Source: Micavibrio sp. UBA7657
GTDB taxonomy: Bacteria > Pseudomonadota > Alphaproteobacteria > Micavibrionales > Micavibrionaceae
Length of the DNA: 18,554 nt
Assembly: GCA_002483465.1 (NCBI GenBank)
Contig: DLHX01000009.1
Coordinates: 29,879-48,432, forward strand
Direction: 5' to 3'
The notes under the pieces were generated by a model that saw only the letters and a program-made list of their open reading frames with translations, searched no databases and had not been told where the DNA came from. This document shows, piece after piece, positions 5,877 to 14,578 of this stretch. Within the stretch, counting starts at the first letter, position 1, and the number at the start of each line of letters is the position of its first letter. The translations under genes were made by a program, and so were the position numbers.

Positions 5877-7199
5877 ATGACCCACGGCATAAAACGCTCC
5901 CTGCTCGGCCTGTTTACCCTGTCTTTCGCGGTATTCCCCATAGGTTTCGCCGGGGCGGAGGACTGGATGACCTTTACCTCGCCTTCGGGCGTTTACCAGG
6001 TCCGTATGCCGGAAGGGCTGAGAAGCTCCTCGACCCAGTTTTTAGTCGATGACGATCTTGCAGTGCACAGCGAGGAAACGTCCGTCCTGATCGACCAGCG
6101 TCCCTACCAGAACACGATGAAAAGCTACATCGTCAAGTTTGACCAGACATTTGGCCCGGCGCTTACCGGTGACAATGTGAGCCAGCTCCTGCATGAAGAA
6201 TTCCAGAGCTACATCAATTATTATTCACAGTTTGACGGCGTGGTGAAACACCAGGACACCGAAGGCTATAACGGTCACTGGGGCGGCGACATCATGATCA
6301 GCTATAAAGACAAGGAGTTCGGCCAGCAGACAATCCGCGCGCGCATTCTTTACGGCGATGACACGCGCCTGCAGCAGATCATCATCGGCTCAGACGATTT
6401 GATGAATTCCTTCGCGACGCGCGATTTCATGGATACGCTGATCTTCGATCCGGGCATTTCAGTCGTCAAAGGCAGGGTTAATGAAAAATGGCTGACGATG
6501 GAATCGCCGACCGGTATGTTCACACTGCTGTATCCCGGCGAAAAAGCGCCGCCTTATTTCACGTCGCCGCCCAAAGCTTCGTGGGATGACAAAAATGAAA
6601 TCGTCGCCGCTGTTTTCCACGACCCCGTGCGCAATGAAAATGTTTATTTCAACGTCTATGGCTACCAGTTCAACACAGATCTGGATTTTCCGGCCGTTCA
6701 GGAAATTCTGACCAAGCGCCACATTAATAAATACCGTAGTGCAACCAAGGGAATCCGGTTCGCCAAGGGCATTGGCGACCCCAAGGAAGCCGGCATGCTC
6801 AAATTCCCGTTCATGGAAACGACGTTCCCGATCAAGCCGCCGAAAAATCTTCCATACATTTCAAACATGCGCCTGCGGGCCTATCACATGGGGAAAAACA
6901 TGCTCGTCATGGAGACGATGACGTCGAACGCGCTGTTTACATCGAGCCTTGTTTCCAACCTGATGGGCTTTGTGATTTTCCAACCTGACAAGATGCATGA
7001 AGCGGTGCAGCCCGCGACGCCGACCGGAGACGTTCCCGCGGCGATCGATACGACGCGTCCCGAAGACCAGCCATCCGTTCCCTCGAAGCTGCGACCCGGC
7101 CAAAAGGAATCGGACCCGAAACCGGTTATCAATTTGTCGCCGACGCCTAAGGAAACGGAGCCTAAAGAGCAGCAGCCTGAAGCTCCAGCCACGCCCTGA
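5877..7199 (+). CDS. Exported protein with two tandem copies of an unknown domain
   Basis: A 440-residue protein with a signal peptide: MTHGIKRSLL, a hydrophobic core, and a likely signal peptidase I site AGA|EDW after residue 27. Start 5877 was chosen over the in-frame 5826 because AGAGGT (5867-5872) precedes it and the signal peptide then begins properly. The mature part appears to be two diverged copies of one domain. DWMTFTSPSGVYQVRMPEG (29-47) resembles KWLTMESPTGMFTLLYPGE (204-222), and the ends FMDTLIFDPG (184-193) and LVSNLMGFVIFQPD (358-371) also match. A disordered Pro/Glu/Lys tail (about 374-440) follows. I do not recognise the domain; periplasmic or envelope location is inferred. 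The last 38 bases overlap the opposite-strand pepP gene. Confidence 0.82.
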   Translation: MTHGIKRSLLGLFTLSFAVFPIGFAGAEDWMTFTSPSGVYQVRMPEGLRSSSTQFLVDDDLAVHSEETSVLIDQRPYQNTMKSYIVKFDQTFGPALTGDNVSQLLHEEFQSYINYYSQFDGVVKHQDTEGYNGHWGGDIMISYKDKEFGQQTIRARILYGDDTRLQQIIIGSDDLMNSFATRDFMDTLIFDPGISVVKGRVNEKWLTMESPTGMFTLLYPGEKAPPYFTSPPKASWDDKNEIVAAVFHDPVRNENVYFNVYGYQFNTDLDFPAVQEILTKRHINKYRSATKGIRFAKGIGDPKEAGMLKFPFMETTFPIKPPKNLPYISNMRLRAYHMGKNMLVMETMTSNALFTSSLVSNLMGFVIFQPDKMHEAVQPATPTGDVPAAIDTTRPEDQPSVPSKLRPGQKESDPKPVINLSPTPKETEPKEQQPEAPATP

Positions 7200-8919
7200 C
7201 GGGTTTTTCGAGGCGCGGGCCGATGATTTTCAGTACCGTCTCATGATAGGCGTTCAGCCAGCTTAACTCGGCTCCGGTCAGCATTTCTTTTTTGATTAGC
7301 GCACGGTCGATGGGTACGAGGCTAAAGGTTTCAAAACCTAAAAGTTTTTTGTCATCTTCGCCCTCGCCAGCCTCGACAACCAGCACAAGACTTTCGGTGC
7401 GGATGCCGTAGGCGCCTTCCTTGTAATAGCCGGGCTCGTTAGAGAGGAACATTCCAGCCTTTACCGCCTCCGTGCCACGCGTCGAAAGACTCGCCGATTC
7501 CTCGTGCACCGAGAGATAACAGCCGACGCCGTGACCGGTGCCGTGCGAATAATCGAGCCCGGCACTCAACAATGCCGCCCTTGCCAATGCGTCGATGTGA
7601 ACGCCATTCGTACCTTCGGGGAATTTCCCCGACGCAACGGCGATATGGCCTTTCAGCACCAGCGTGAAATGCTCTTTCATTTCTTCGGTCGGCTTGCCGA
7701 TGGCGATGGTGCGGGTGATGTCGGTGGTGCCGTCGACATATTGACCGCCGCTGTCGAGCAGCAACAGTCCCGGCGGATTGATTTTCGCGTTGGTTTCTTC
7801 ATCCGCGCGGTAATGGACGATGGCACCGTTCGCCGCCCAGCCGGAGATGGTCGAAAAGCTCGGGCCGCGATAGGAATTGTCTTTGCGCCTGAATTCTTCC
7901 AACCGGGCAACGACATCAAGCTCGGTCAGCGACGATTTATTATTATCCAGCCAGTAAAGAAAATTCACCAGCGCCGCGCCGTCGCGCACATGGGCGGCGC
8001 GCAGGGATTTTTGCTCAGCGGAATTTTTGATCGCTTTCGGGTCGACGCAGGGGTCTTTGAAATCAACCGCCTTGTTGTCCAATGCCTGTTTGAACCATAC
8101 GGGCGAGCGGCTGAAATCAAGGCCGACAGGCCCCTCCAGCGCTTTCAAACGCGATTCAAGTTTATCGGGCGATACGATTTCCACATCAGCGCCGAGATGT
8201 TTTTTAACTTCCGGCGTGATTTTTTCCGGATGGACAAACCATTCCGTTTTGCCGGTGGCATGCAAAATCCCGAACGATAAAACGACAGGCGTATGCTCGA
8301 CATCATTGCCGCGCACATTCAAAAGCCACATCAGGGAATCCGGCAGCGTGATCACGCAGGCGCTCAGATTTTTTTCCTGCAGGATTTTGCAGATAGATTT
8401 TCTTTTGGCGGCAGAATCCACGCCTGCAAATTCAATTGGAAAAATTTCGGCTTTTTCTTTGGGAAAGGACGGTTTGTCTTTCCACACATCATCGACGGGA
8501 TTGGCATTTACAGGCTCAAACTTTATGCCCTTCTCGCCAAGCGTTTTTGCGAATTCCGTCGCCTGTTTCACCGTCAGCAGCCACGGGTCGTAACCGATGA
8601 CATCATCTGGCTTCGCATTTTCCGCCAGCCATTTCGCTGACGTGGTTTGGGGGTTGTTCAGAAATTCGTAGAGGCCTTTATCGGCCTGCTGCGCGAGTTG
8701 GATGGTATAGCGCCCGTCGGTGATGATCGCGGCCTTGTCCGCCAGTACCAGCGCCGAACCGGCAGAACCGGTAAACCCGGTCAGCCATGCGAGCCGCTCG
8801 GCGTAGGCGGAGACAAATTCGCCCTGGTACTCGCTGATGCGCGGGACGATAAAACCCGCGAGGCCCTGTTTTTTAAGCTGCCCGCGCAAACCGGAGAGTT
8901 TTTCAGCCGCATTTTTCAT
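7162..8919 (-). CDS. pepP: Xaa-Pro aminopeptidase, M24B family
   Basis: Cytoplasmic two-metal aminopeptidase that removes an N-terminal residue preceding proline. 585 residues, the long three-domain form: creatinase-type N domain (about 8-140), a second creatinase-like domain (about 160-300), the pita-bread M24 catalytic domain (about 305-520) and the short C-terminal M24C segment ending in WLNAYHETVL...PVRAWLELQA. All five metal ligands are visible: D389 and D400 (LLLLDSGGQY...TTDITRT), H463 (HGTGHGVG), E495 (NEPGYY) and E509 (RTES). There is no signal peptide. It is convergent with the exported protein gene and overlaps it by 38 bases; its start is divergent from the J-domain gene at 8997 across 77 bases. 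The symbol pepP is used in the broad sense, since E. coli PepP is a shorter relative. Confidence 0.92.
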   Translation of the reverse strand: MKNAAEKLSGLRGQLKKQGLAGFIVPRISEYQGEFVSAYAERLAWLTGFTGSAGSALVLADKAAIITDGRYTIQLAQQADKGLYEFLNNPQTTSAKWLAENAKPDDVIGYDPWLLTVKQATEFAKTLGEKGIKFEPVNANPVDDVWKDKPSFPKEKAEIFPIEFAGVDSAAKRKSICKILQEKNLSACVITLPDSLMWLLNVRGNDVEHTPVVLSFGILHATGKTEWFVHPEKITPEVKKHLGADVEIVSPDKLESRLKALEGPVGLDFSRSPVWFKQALDNKAVDFKDPCVDPKAIKNSAEQKSLRAAHVRDGAALVNFLYWLDNNKSSLTELDVVARLEEFRRKDNSYRGPSFSTISGWAANGAIVHYRADEETNAKINPPGLLLLDSGGQYVDGTTDITRTIAIGKPTEEMKEHFTLVLKGHIAVASGKFPEGTNGVHIDALARAALLSAGLDYSHGTGHGVGCYLSVHEESASLSTRGTEAVKAGMFLSNEPGYYKEGAYGIRTESLVLVVEAGEGEDDKKLLGFETFSLVPIDRALIKKEMLTGAELSWLNAYHETVLKIIGPRLEKPVRAWLELQAAAL

Positions 8920-8996
8920 GCCGGAATCTTATCCGTAAAACCCTTTATTGTCATTACGCGCGCGGCTAAACTACGGGAGTTATAAGAAGGAGCTCT

Positions 8997-9428
8997 ATGC
9001 CCTACCTCATTCTCGCCATCGGCCTGCTCATCGGCATTTATGCCCTGTACCGGTTTTTCCTGACTGCGGATGTAAAGCAGATCAAGGCGCTCGGGCTTTC
9101 GATTTTCGCCGTGGTTATCGGCGTTGCGATTCTGATCCTTGCACTGACCGGCAGGTTCCCGGCGGCGCTGGCCCTCGTAGCCGCGCTGTTTCCGTTCTTT
9201 ATTGCCTATCGCCGGGGCAAACAAAGCGGCGAGAGCCCGGCTTCAACCTCCAGCGCGGTGATGACCGAAAAGGAGGCCCTTGAGGTTCTGGGCCTTCCGC
9301 CCGGCTCCAACGTGGATGAAATCACCGCCGCCTTTAAAAAACTGATGATGAAAGTCCACCCGGACAGCGAGGGATCCGACTGGATGGCCGCTAAACTAAA
9401 CCAGGCCCGCGATACCCTGCTGAAATAG
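8997..9428 (+). CDS. Membrane-anchored J-domain protein (Tim14-like layout)
   Basis: A 143-residue protein with two or three hydrophobic segments (about 3-22, 32-50, 55-70), a positively charged stop (YRRGK), a short linker, and a compact C-terminal J domain (about 89-143) with the HPD tripeptide at 121-123, the motif that stimulates Hsp70 ATPase. By charge, the J domain should face the cytoplasm, where it would recruit DnaK to the membrane. The truncated J domain on an N-terminal anchor resembles mitochondrial Tim14/Pam18 and its alphaproteobacterial relatives. A good Shine-Dalgarno (AGAAGGAG) lies five to six bases before the ATG. It is first in a same-strand run with galU, the mutase, chpT and the receiver. 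Confidence 0.85.
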   Translation: MPYLILAIGLLIGIYALYRFFLTADVKQIKALGLSIFAVVIGVAILILALTGRFPAALALVAALFPFFIAYRRGKQSGESPASTSSAVMTEKEALEVLGLPPGSNVDEITAAFKKLMMKVHPDSEGSDWMAAKLNQARDTLLK

Positions 9429-9473
9429 GACCTGACTTGCAAAAAACCCTTAAAAATGCGAGACATATCGCCT

Positions 9474-10358
9474 ATGGCTTACAAACCAGTTAAAAAAGCA
9501 GTCTTCCCGGTGGCCGGGCTCGGCACGCGCTTTCTCCCGGCGACGAAAGTCATGCCGAAGGAGATGCTGCCGATCAATGACCGGCCCCTGATCCAGCATG
9601 TTTTCGAAGAAGCACGCGAGGCCGGAATCGAAGAATTCATTTTTGTCACAGGACGTTACAAGGAAATGCTCGAGCAGCACTTTGATTTCCAGCCAGAGCT
9701 GGAAGACGTGCTTGAGAGCCGCAACAAGCAGGACATGCTGGAAAAGGTCCGAGATTCCGAAATTCCGGCGGGCAAACTCTTCCTCACGCGTCAGCCGAGG
9801 CCTTTAGGACTAGGCCACGCCGTCTGGTGCGCCAAGAAACTGGTGGGCGATGACCCCTTTGCCGTCCTCCTGCCCGACGACATCGTGCGTCACGGCACGG
9901 GCTGTCTGAAACAGATGGTTGAGGCTTATGAGCAGCATGGCGGGAACATTGTGGCGGTCCGGGACGTTCCTAAAGCGGACACTTCCAAATACGGGATACT
10001 CGATATTGCCTCCGACGATGGAAAGAACGTGAAAGTGAAAGGCCTTGTTGAAAAACCGGCGCCCGAAAAAGCACCTTCGACGTTATCAATTATCGGGCGT
10101 TATATCTTGCAGCCGGAGGTGTTTGAGCATCTTTCCGCTTTTGAAACCGGCGCCGGCGGCGAGATACAGCTTACAGACGCGATGGCGAAACTGATCGGCA
10201 AGCAGCCTTTCCACGGGCTACGTTTTGACGGTCAACATTATGACTGCGGATCGCGTCTCGGCTTCATCGAGGCCAACATCGCTTATATGATGAATGACAA
10301 AGGCATAGGCGCGCAGGTTAGAAAAGTAGTTAAAGCTTATGCTGCTCAAGAAAAGTAA
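9474..10358 (+). CDS. galU: UTP-glucose-1-phosphate uridylyltransferase
   Basis: Makes UDP-glucose from UTP and glucose-1-phosphate for LPS, capsule and glycan synthesis; cytoplasmic. 294 residues, the normal size. The nucleotide-binding signature AGLGTRFLPATK (14-25) followed by MPKEMLPI is diagnostic, with LPDD near the metal site, LVEKP, and YDCGSRLGF near the C-terminus. The start at 9474 (MAYKPVKKAVFPV) is preferred to 9456, which adds six residues not usual for GalU and has no ribosome-binding site; neither start has a strong one. Its stop overlaps or nearly abuts the following mutase, and both feed sugar-nucleotide synthesis. Confidence 0.95.
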   Translation: MAYKPVKKAVFPVAGLGTRFLPATKVMPKEMLPINDRPLIQHVFEEAREAGIEEFIFVTGRYKEMLEQHFDFQPELEDVLESRNKQDMLEKVRDSEIPAGKLFLTRQPRPLGLGHAVWCAKKLVGDDPFAVLLPDDIVRHGTGCLKQMVEAYEQHGGNIVAVRDVPKADTSKYGILDIASDDGKNVKVKGLVEKPAPEKAPSTLSIIGRYILQPEVFEHLSAFETGAGGEIQLTDAMAKLIGKQPFHGLRFDGQHYDCGSRLGFIEANIAYMMNDKGIGAQVRKVVKAYAAQEK

Positions 10359-11766
10359 TCCGGCCCCGATGCCAGCCCCCGCCCATACATTCGATCCAAG
10401 TATTCTCCGCGAGTACGACATACGCGGCGAGGTCGACAAGACGCTTTCGGCAGAAGACGCCTATGCGCTGGGCCGGGCCTTCGGCACCTTCGTGCATCGC
10501 AAGGGCGGCAAGAGTGTTGCGGTCGGCTATGACGGACGCCTGAGCTCGCCTGAATTCGCAGGCGAGGTCGTGCGCGGCCTGTCGGAGACAGGGCTGGATG
10601 TGACCACTATCGGCCTTGGGCCCACCCCCATGCTCTGGTTCGCCGTCAAACACCTGAAAACCGACGCAGGCATAATGGTGACGGGTTCGCATAACCCGGC
10701 GGGGTTCAACGGATTCAAGATGACGCTGCAGAAAGAACCGGTTTTCGGGGCGCTTATACAGTCTATTGGCGACATTGCCGCAAAAGGCGACTTTTTTAAT
10801 GCTTCCAGTGTGGGGAAAATCACCCCGGTTTCAATTCAGGCCGATTACATTGCCCGGCTGCTCCAGGACCTGACCGCCAGCCGCCCCCTGAATATTGCCT
10901 GGGATAACGGAAATGGCGCTGCGGGAGATGTTTTAAGCGACATTGTCGCTAAAATACCCGGAAAACATGTTACTTTGTTCCAGGACATCGACGGCACCTT
11001 CCCAAACCACCACCCTGACCCGACCGTCGACAAAAACATGGTCGATCTTCAGAAGGCCGTCCGGGAGAATAAGTGCGATCTGGGCATCGCTTTTGACGGC
11101 GATGGAGATAGAATTGGCGTCATTGACGAAAATGGCGACATTTTACGCTGCGATACCCTCCTCGCTCTTTATGCCGCCGAAATTATCGCCGAACGGCCCG
11201 GCGCGCCAATCATCGGCGATGTGAAATGCAGCCAAATCATGTTCGATGAAATTGAACGTTTAGGCGGCACGCCGGTCATGTGGAAAACGGGGCATTCACT
11301 GGTGAAGGCCAAAATGGCGGAAACCAAAGCCCCCCTCGCCGGTGAATTATCGGGCCATATTTTCTTCGCCGATAAATATTACGGCTTCGATGATGCGCTG
11401 TATTGCGCCGTGCGCCTGATCAATATCGTCGCCAAGGCTAAAGGCGGCCTTTCCAGTCTGACGAAACATCTGCCGAAAACACACTCTACCCCCGAAATCC
11501 GCGTCGATGTGCCGGAAGCTGAAAAATTCAAAATTGTGCCGAAGATTATCGCGGCCATGAAGGACAATAAAAATGTCGAGCTCAGCGACATTGACGGGAT
11601 ACGCGTTAAAACGACTGAGGGCTGGTGGCTGGTGCGCCCATCCAATACGCAAAGCTGTCTTTCGGTGCGCGCGGAAGGCAACAGTCCACAAGCGCTTGCT
11701 GCGCTCAAGGCCATGGCGGTGGAACAGCTCGAAAAACTTGGATATTCTCTGACCTTCGAACAGTAA
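10339..11766 (+). CDS. Phosphomannomutase/phosphoglucomutase
   Basis: Alpha-D-phosphohexomutase interconverting hexose 6- and 1-phosphates, supplying glucose-1-phosphate to GalU and mannose-1-phosphate for GDP-mannose. 475 residues. The four active-site loops are all present: catalytic phosphoserine S117 in VTGSHNP, metal loop DGDGDR at 253-258, sugar-specificity loop GELSGH at 335-340, and phosphate-binding RPSNTQ at 433-438. YDIRG near the N-terminus is typical. The annotated ATG overlaps galU by 20 bases; an in-frame ATG at 10369 (MPAPAHTFDP) avoids the overlap and fits the family N-terminus about as well, and neither has a clear Shine-Dalgarno. AlgC- or ManB/PgmG-type function cannot be separated by eye. 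Confidence 0.92.
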   Translation: MLLKKSNPAPMPAPAHTFDPSILREYDIRGEVDKTLSAEDAYALGRAFGTFVHRKGGKSVAVGYDGRLSSPEFAGEVVRGLSETGLDVTTIGLGPTPMLWFAVKHLKTDAGIMVTGSHNPAGFNGFKMTLQKEPVFGALIQSIGDIAAKGDFFNASSVGKITPVSIQADYIARLLQDLTASRPLNIAWDNGNGAAGDVLSDIVAKIPGKHVTLFQDIDGTFPNHHPDPTVDKNMVDLQKAVRENKCDLGIAFDGDGDRIGVIDENGDILRCDTLLALYAAEIIAERPGAPIIGDVKCSQIMFDEIERLGGTPVMWKTGHSLVKAKMAETKAPLAGELSGHIFFADKYYGFDDALYCAVRLINIVAKAKGGLSSLTKHLPKTHSTPEIRVDVPEAEKFKIVPKIIAAMKDNKNVELSDIDGIRVKTTEGWWLVRPSNTQSCLSVRAEGNSPQALAALKAMAVEQLEKLGYSLTFEQ

Positions 11767-11781
11767 AAGAAGGAAATGCCT

Positions 11782-12420
11782 ATGAGCGCCAAACCCATCG
11801 ACGTCGCGATGCTCGAAGTTCTCGCCTCGAAAATCTGCCACGATCTCATCAGCCCGATCGGCGCGGTGAATAACGGCGTTGAACTCATCGAAGATATGGG
11901 TCCAGATGCGGGACCAGAAGCCACAGCATTAATCGCATTCAGCGCGCAACAGGCTTCGGCAAAATTACAGGCGTTCCGCATGGCATACGGAATCGGCGGC
12001 GCGGATTCCAACATCAAGCCCGAAGACGTGCACAAGGCGATTGAACTCCTCATCACGCAGGATAAGAAAATAAAGCAGGAATGGAATCCGAATGGCGGGA
12101 TTGGTGGTGCTACTCCTGCAAAAGGTTTTTCCAAGATCCTTATCTGCGCCATCCTGCTCGGCATGGAATGCCTGCCGAAAGGCGGAACGATTTCCGTGGT
12201 TCAGGGTTCTGATTCTGAAACGGCCATCGTCGCCAAGGGTGAAAATGCTTCCTTACGTGGCCAAACGGAAGAGGCCCTTGGCCTCAAACTGGATGCCCAA
12301 ACGCTCGACCCTAAATATGTCCATGCCATGATGACCGGGTTGCTCGCCGAGCGCCACGGATTCAAGGTTACCGCGAAGGACAGCGGCCAGGGCTTTATCA
12401 GTATTACTATCAGGTCTTAA
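11782..12420 (+). CDS. chpT: Histidine phosphotransferase ChpT
   Basis: Cytoplasmic phosphotransfer protein which, in Caulobacter and relatives, relays phosphate from the hybrid kinase CckA to CtrA and CpdR. 212 residues. Helix 1 carries ICHDLISPIGAVNNGVEL (18-35) with the phosphoacceptor H20 in the HDLISP context typical of ChpT; the C-terminal half is a degenerate kinase ATPase-like domain with no convincing ATP-binding motifs. The start at 11782 is preferred over the in-frame ATG at 11776 because the Shine-Dalgarno AGAAGGA (11768-11774) is then seven bases away rather than one. It follows the mutase by 15 bases and precedes a receiver gene, so it is probably in the same operon. It is a strong sign that a CtrA pathway exists in this organism. 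Confidence 0.88.
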   Translation: MSAKPIDVAMLEVLASKICHDLISPIGAVNNGVELIEDMGPDAGPEATALIAFSAQQASAKLQAFRMAYGIGGADSNIKPEDVHKAIELLITQDKKIKQEWNPNGGIGGATPAKGFSKILICAILLGMECLPKGGTISVVQGSDSETAIVAKGENASLRGQTEEALGLKLDAQTLDPKYVHAMMTGLLAERHGFKVTAKDSGQGFISITIRS

Positions 12421-12460
12421 TTCCTGCCTCCAGATCGTGTACAATCTGCGCGTGGGGAAG

Positions 12461-12841
12461 ATGCATTCCAAAACCTGTCTTGTGGTGGATGACAGCCGCG
12501 TCGTGCGGAAGGTCGCGCGGCGTATCGCGGAAGAACTCGGCTTTGAATGTTCCGAGGCTGAAGACGGACAGAAAGCCTACGACGCGTGCAGGCAATCGAT
12601 GCCGGACGCGATCCTGCTGGACTGGAATATGCCGGTGATGGGCGGCATGGAATTCCTGGAAAAACTCCGGCAGATGAAAAACGGCAAGCATCCGAAGGTC
12701 ATTTTCTGCACGATTGAGAGCAAGCCAAAGAATATCCAGAAAGCCATGAAGGCTGGCGCCAGCGAATATATCGTCAAGCCGTTCGACAGCGAAATCATCA
12801 GGACAAAATTCAGCGCCGCCGGGCTGATCGCGAAAGAATAA
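12461..12841 (+). CDS. Single-domain response regulator (CheY-like)
   Basis: A 126-residue stand-alone receiver domain without an output domain. Acidic pocket D10-D11 (VVDDSR), phosphoacceptor D54 (ILLDWNMP), switch T84 (FCTIES) and K106 (IVKPFD) are all present, so it should be phosphorylatable. Its place right after chpT suggests it receives phosphate from, or returns it to, that phosphotransferase (inference). The start at 12461 (MHSKTCLVVDD) gives the normal receiver length; an in-frame GTG at 12437 would add eight unusual residues. A -10-like TACAAT (12440-12445) between the two would place a start site after the GTG. It is not DivK- or CpdR-like enough to name. Confidence 0.9.
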   Translation: MHSKTCLVVDDSRVVRKVARRIAEELGFECSEAEDGQKAYDACRQSMPDAILLDWNMPVMGGMEFLEKLRQMKNGKHPKVIFCTIESKPKNIQKAMKAGASEYIVKPFDSEIIRTKFSAAGLIAKE

Positions 12842-12925
12842 ATACTCTATATATGAGGGCGGGCCGCTTGCCAAAAGCGCGGTTTGGCCTTACAAAATCC
12901 TCAAGACCTTCAGCCCTGAGAACCC

Positions 12926-14530
12926 ATGACAAGAGCCGCGAAAGCCATGCCCGTTTCACACGCCGTAAAGATTAAAAGAGCCCTGATTTCCGTCTCGGAC
13001 AAGAACGGGATCGAGGATTTTGCAAGGGCGCTGGCGGGCCAGGGCGTCGATATCCTTTCGACCGGCGGCACGGCGGCGCTGCTTGCCAAGGCGGGAATTA
13101 AAGTCACCGAGGTTTCCGATCATACGGGTTTTCCCGAGATCATGGACGGGCGCGTCAAAACGCTGCACCCGAAAATCCATGGTGGCATTCTCGCCCGCCG
13201 CGATGAGGCGTCGCATATTGATGCCATGAAGAAACAAGGCATCGAAGATATTGATATGGTTGTCATCAACCTCTACCCGTTCGTGAAAACTGTGCAGAGC
13301 GGCGCGAGTTTTGAAGACTGCATCGAGAATATCGATATCGGCGGCCCGGCGATGGTGCGCGCGGCTGCGAAGAACCATGATTTCGTTTCAATCATCACCA
13401 GTGCGGATGATTACGGACGCGTTCTGGAAGACATGAAGGCGAATAATGGCGGCGTATCATACGAACTCCGCAAGGAACTGGCTGCGAACGCCTATGCGCA
13501 CACGGCAGCGTATGATTCCGCGATTTCGAACTGGTTTGCGGGACAGAGCGGCGACCACCCGAAAAATTTCAGCGTGGCCGGAACACTCAAGCAGGTTTTG
13601 CGCTACGGCGAGAACCCGCACCAGACGGCGGCGCTTTATGTAGACGGCGGCAAACGCCCCGGTGCGGCATTAGCTACGTTCCTGCAGGGCAAAGAGTTGT
13701 CCTATAATAACCTGAACGATACCAACGCGGCGTTCGAGCTGGTTTCGGAATTTGAAAATCCTGCCGTTGCCATCATCAAGCATGCCAATCCATGCGGCGT
13801 AGCATCCGGCAAGGATATGCTGAGTGCTTATAAATCGGCCCTGCTCTGCGACCCCGTGAGCGCATTCGGCGGGATTATCGCTTTGAACCGCCCGCTGGAT
13901 AAAGCGACGGCGGAAGAGATTACGAAGATTTTCGTCGAGGTGATTATCGCGCCAAGCGTCGATAAGGACGCACTTGATATCCTCAAGAAGAAAGACAAGA
14001 TCCGTGTTCTTGCCACGGGCGAAATGCCAAAGCGCGAGTTACTGCCCCGCATCATTACCCGTATCGCGGGTGGGTTTTTAGTTCAGGATGCCGACGGCGT
14101 GCACATCACGAAGAAGGATTTAAAAGTCGTCACGAAGCGCGCGCCCAGCGAGCAGGAGCTGAACGACATGCTGTTCGCCTTCACGGTGGCCAAGCATGTT
14201 AAATCGAACGCGATTGTTTACGCGCGGAATGGCGCAACGGTTGGAATCGGTGCCGGGCAGATGAGCCGCGTCGATTCATCGCGCATCGCGGCATGGAAAG
14301 CGGGCGAAGCAGCGAAAGGTGCGGGCCTGAAAGAATCGCTGGCAAAAGGTTCTGTCGTTGCATCTGACGCATTCTTCCCGTTCGCCGACGGTTTGATTTC
14401 TGCCGCAGAAGCAGGCGTCACTGCCGTCATCCAGCCGGGCGGTTCGATCCGCGACAACGAAGTCATCGCGGCCGCCGACGAGCGCAGACTCGCGATGGTG
14501 TTCACCGGCGTCCGTCACTTCAGACATTAA
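12926..14530 (+). CDS. purH: Bifunctional AICAR transformylase/IMP cyclohydrolase
   Basis: Catalyses the last two steps of de novo IMP synthesis in the cytoplasm: formylation of AICAR, then ring closure. 534 residues, normal length. The N-terminal MGS-like cyclohydrolase domain (about 15-160) shows LSTGGTA (44-50) and DGRVKTLHPKIHGGIL (74-89). The transformylase domain follows with LRYGENPHQ (225-233), YNNLNDTNAA (260-269) and the catalytic K285-H286 pair in KHANPCGVA. No strong Shine-Dalgarno precedes 12926; an in-frame ATG at 12947 is a reasonable alternative start. It is separated from the receiver gene by 84 bases and is the last recognisable housekeeping gene before the unusual locus. 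Confidence 0.96.
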   Translation: MTRAAKAMPVSHAVKIKRALISVSDKNGIEDFARALAGQGVDILSTGGTAALLAKAGIKVTEVSDHTGFPEIMDGRVKTLHPKIHGGILARRDEASHIDAMKKQGIEDIDMVVINLYPFVKTVQSGASFEDCIENIDIGGPAMVRAAAKNHDFVSIITSADDYGRVLEDMKANNGGVSYELRKELAANAYAHTAAYDSAISNWFAGQSGDHPKNFSVAGTLKQVLRYGENPHQTAALYVDGGKRPGAALATFLQGKELSYNNLNDTNAAFELVSEFENPAVAIIKHANPCGVASGKDMLSAYKSALLCDPVSAFGGIIALNRPLDKATAEEITKIFVEVIIAPSVDKDALDILKKKDKIRVLATGEMPKRELLPRIITRIAGGFLVQDADGVHITKKDLKVVTKRAPSEQELNDMLFAFTVAKHVKSNAIVYARNGATVGIGAGQMSRVDSSRIAAWKAGEAAKGAGLKESLAKGSVVASDAFFPFADGLISAAEAGVTAVIQPGGSIRDNEVIAAADERRLAMVFTGVRHFRH

Positions 14531-14552
14531 TCATTGAATCAACGACTTCACG

Positions 14553-14577
14553 GAAACCCTTATGGCATAAGGGTTTC
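14553..14577 (+). terminator. purH: Perfect 11-bp hairpin after purH
   Basis: GAAACCCTTAT (14553-14563) and ATAAGGGTTTC (14567-14577) are exact reverse complements around a GGC loop, 22 bases after the purH stop. The stem is AT/GC mixed and is followed by ATTAACG rather than a T-tract, so as a terminator it is non-canonical. Position argues for a 3'-end or insulating role; a regulatory stem is the alternative. Confidence 0.5.
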
Positions 14578-14578
14578 A

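Noticed and set aside
7504..8280. Plus-strand 258-residue frame inside pepP
   Set aside because: It is antisense to the M24 catalytic region, whose metal ligands are all conserved on the other strand.
12437..12460. GTG start adding eight residues to the receiver
   Set aside because: No ribosome-binding site, atypical N-terminus for a CheY-like domain, and a -10-like element lies downstream of it.
12870..12888. Hairpin GCCAAA/TTTGGC between the receiver gene and purH
   Set aside because: Only six pairs with a seven-base loop and no T-tract; too weak to call a terminator.
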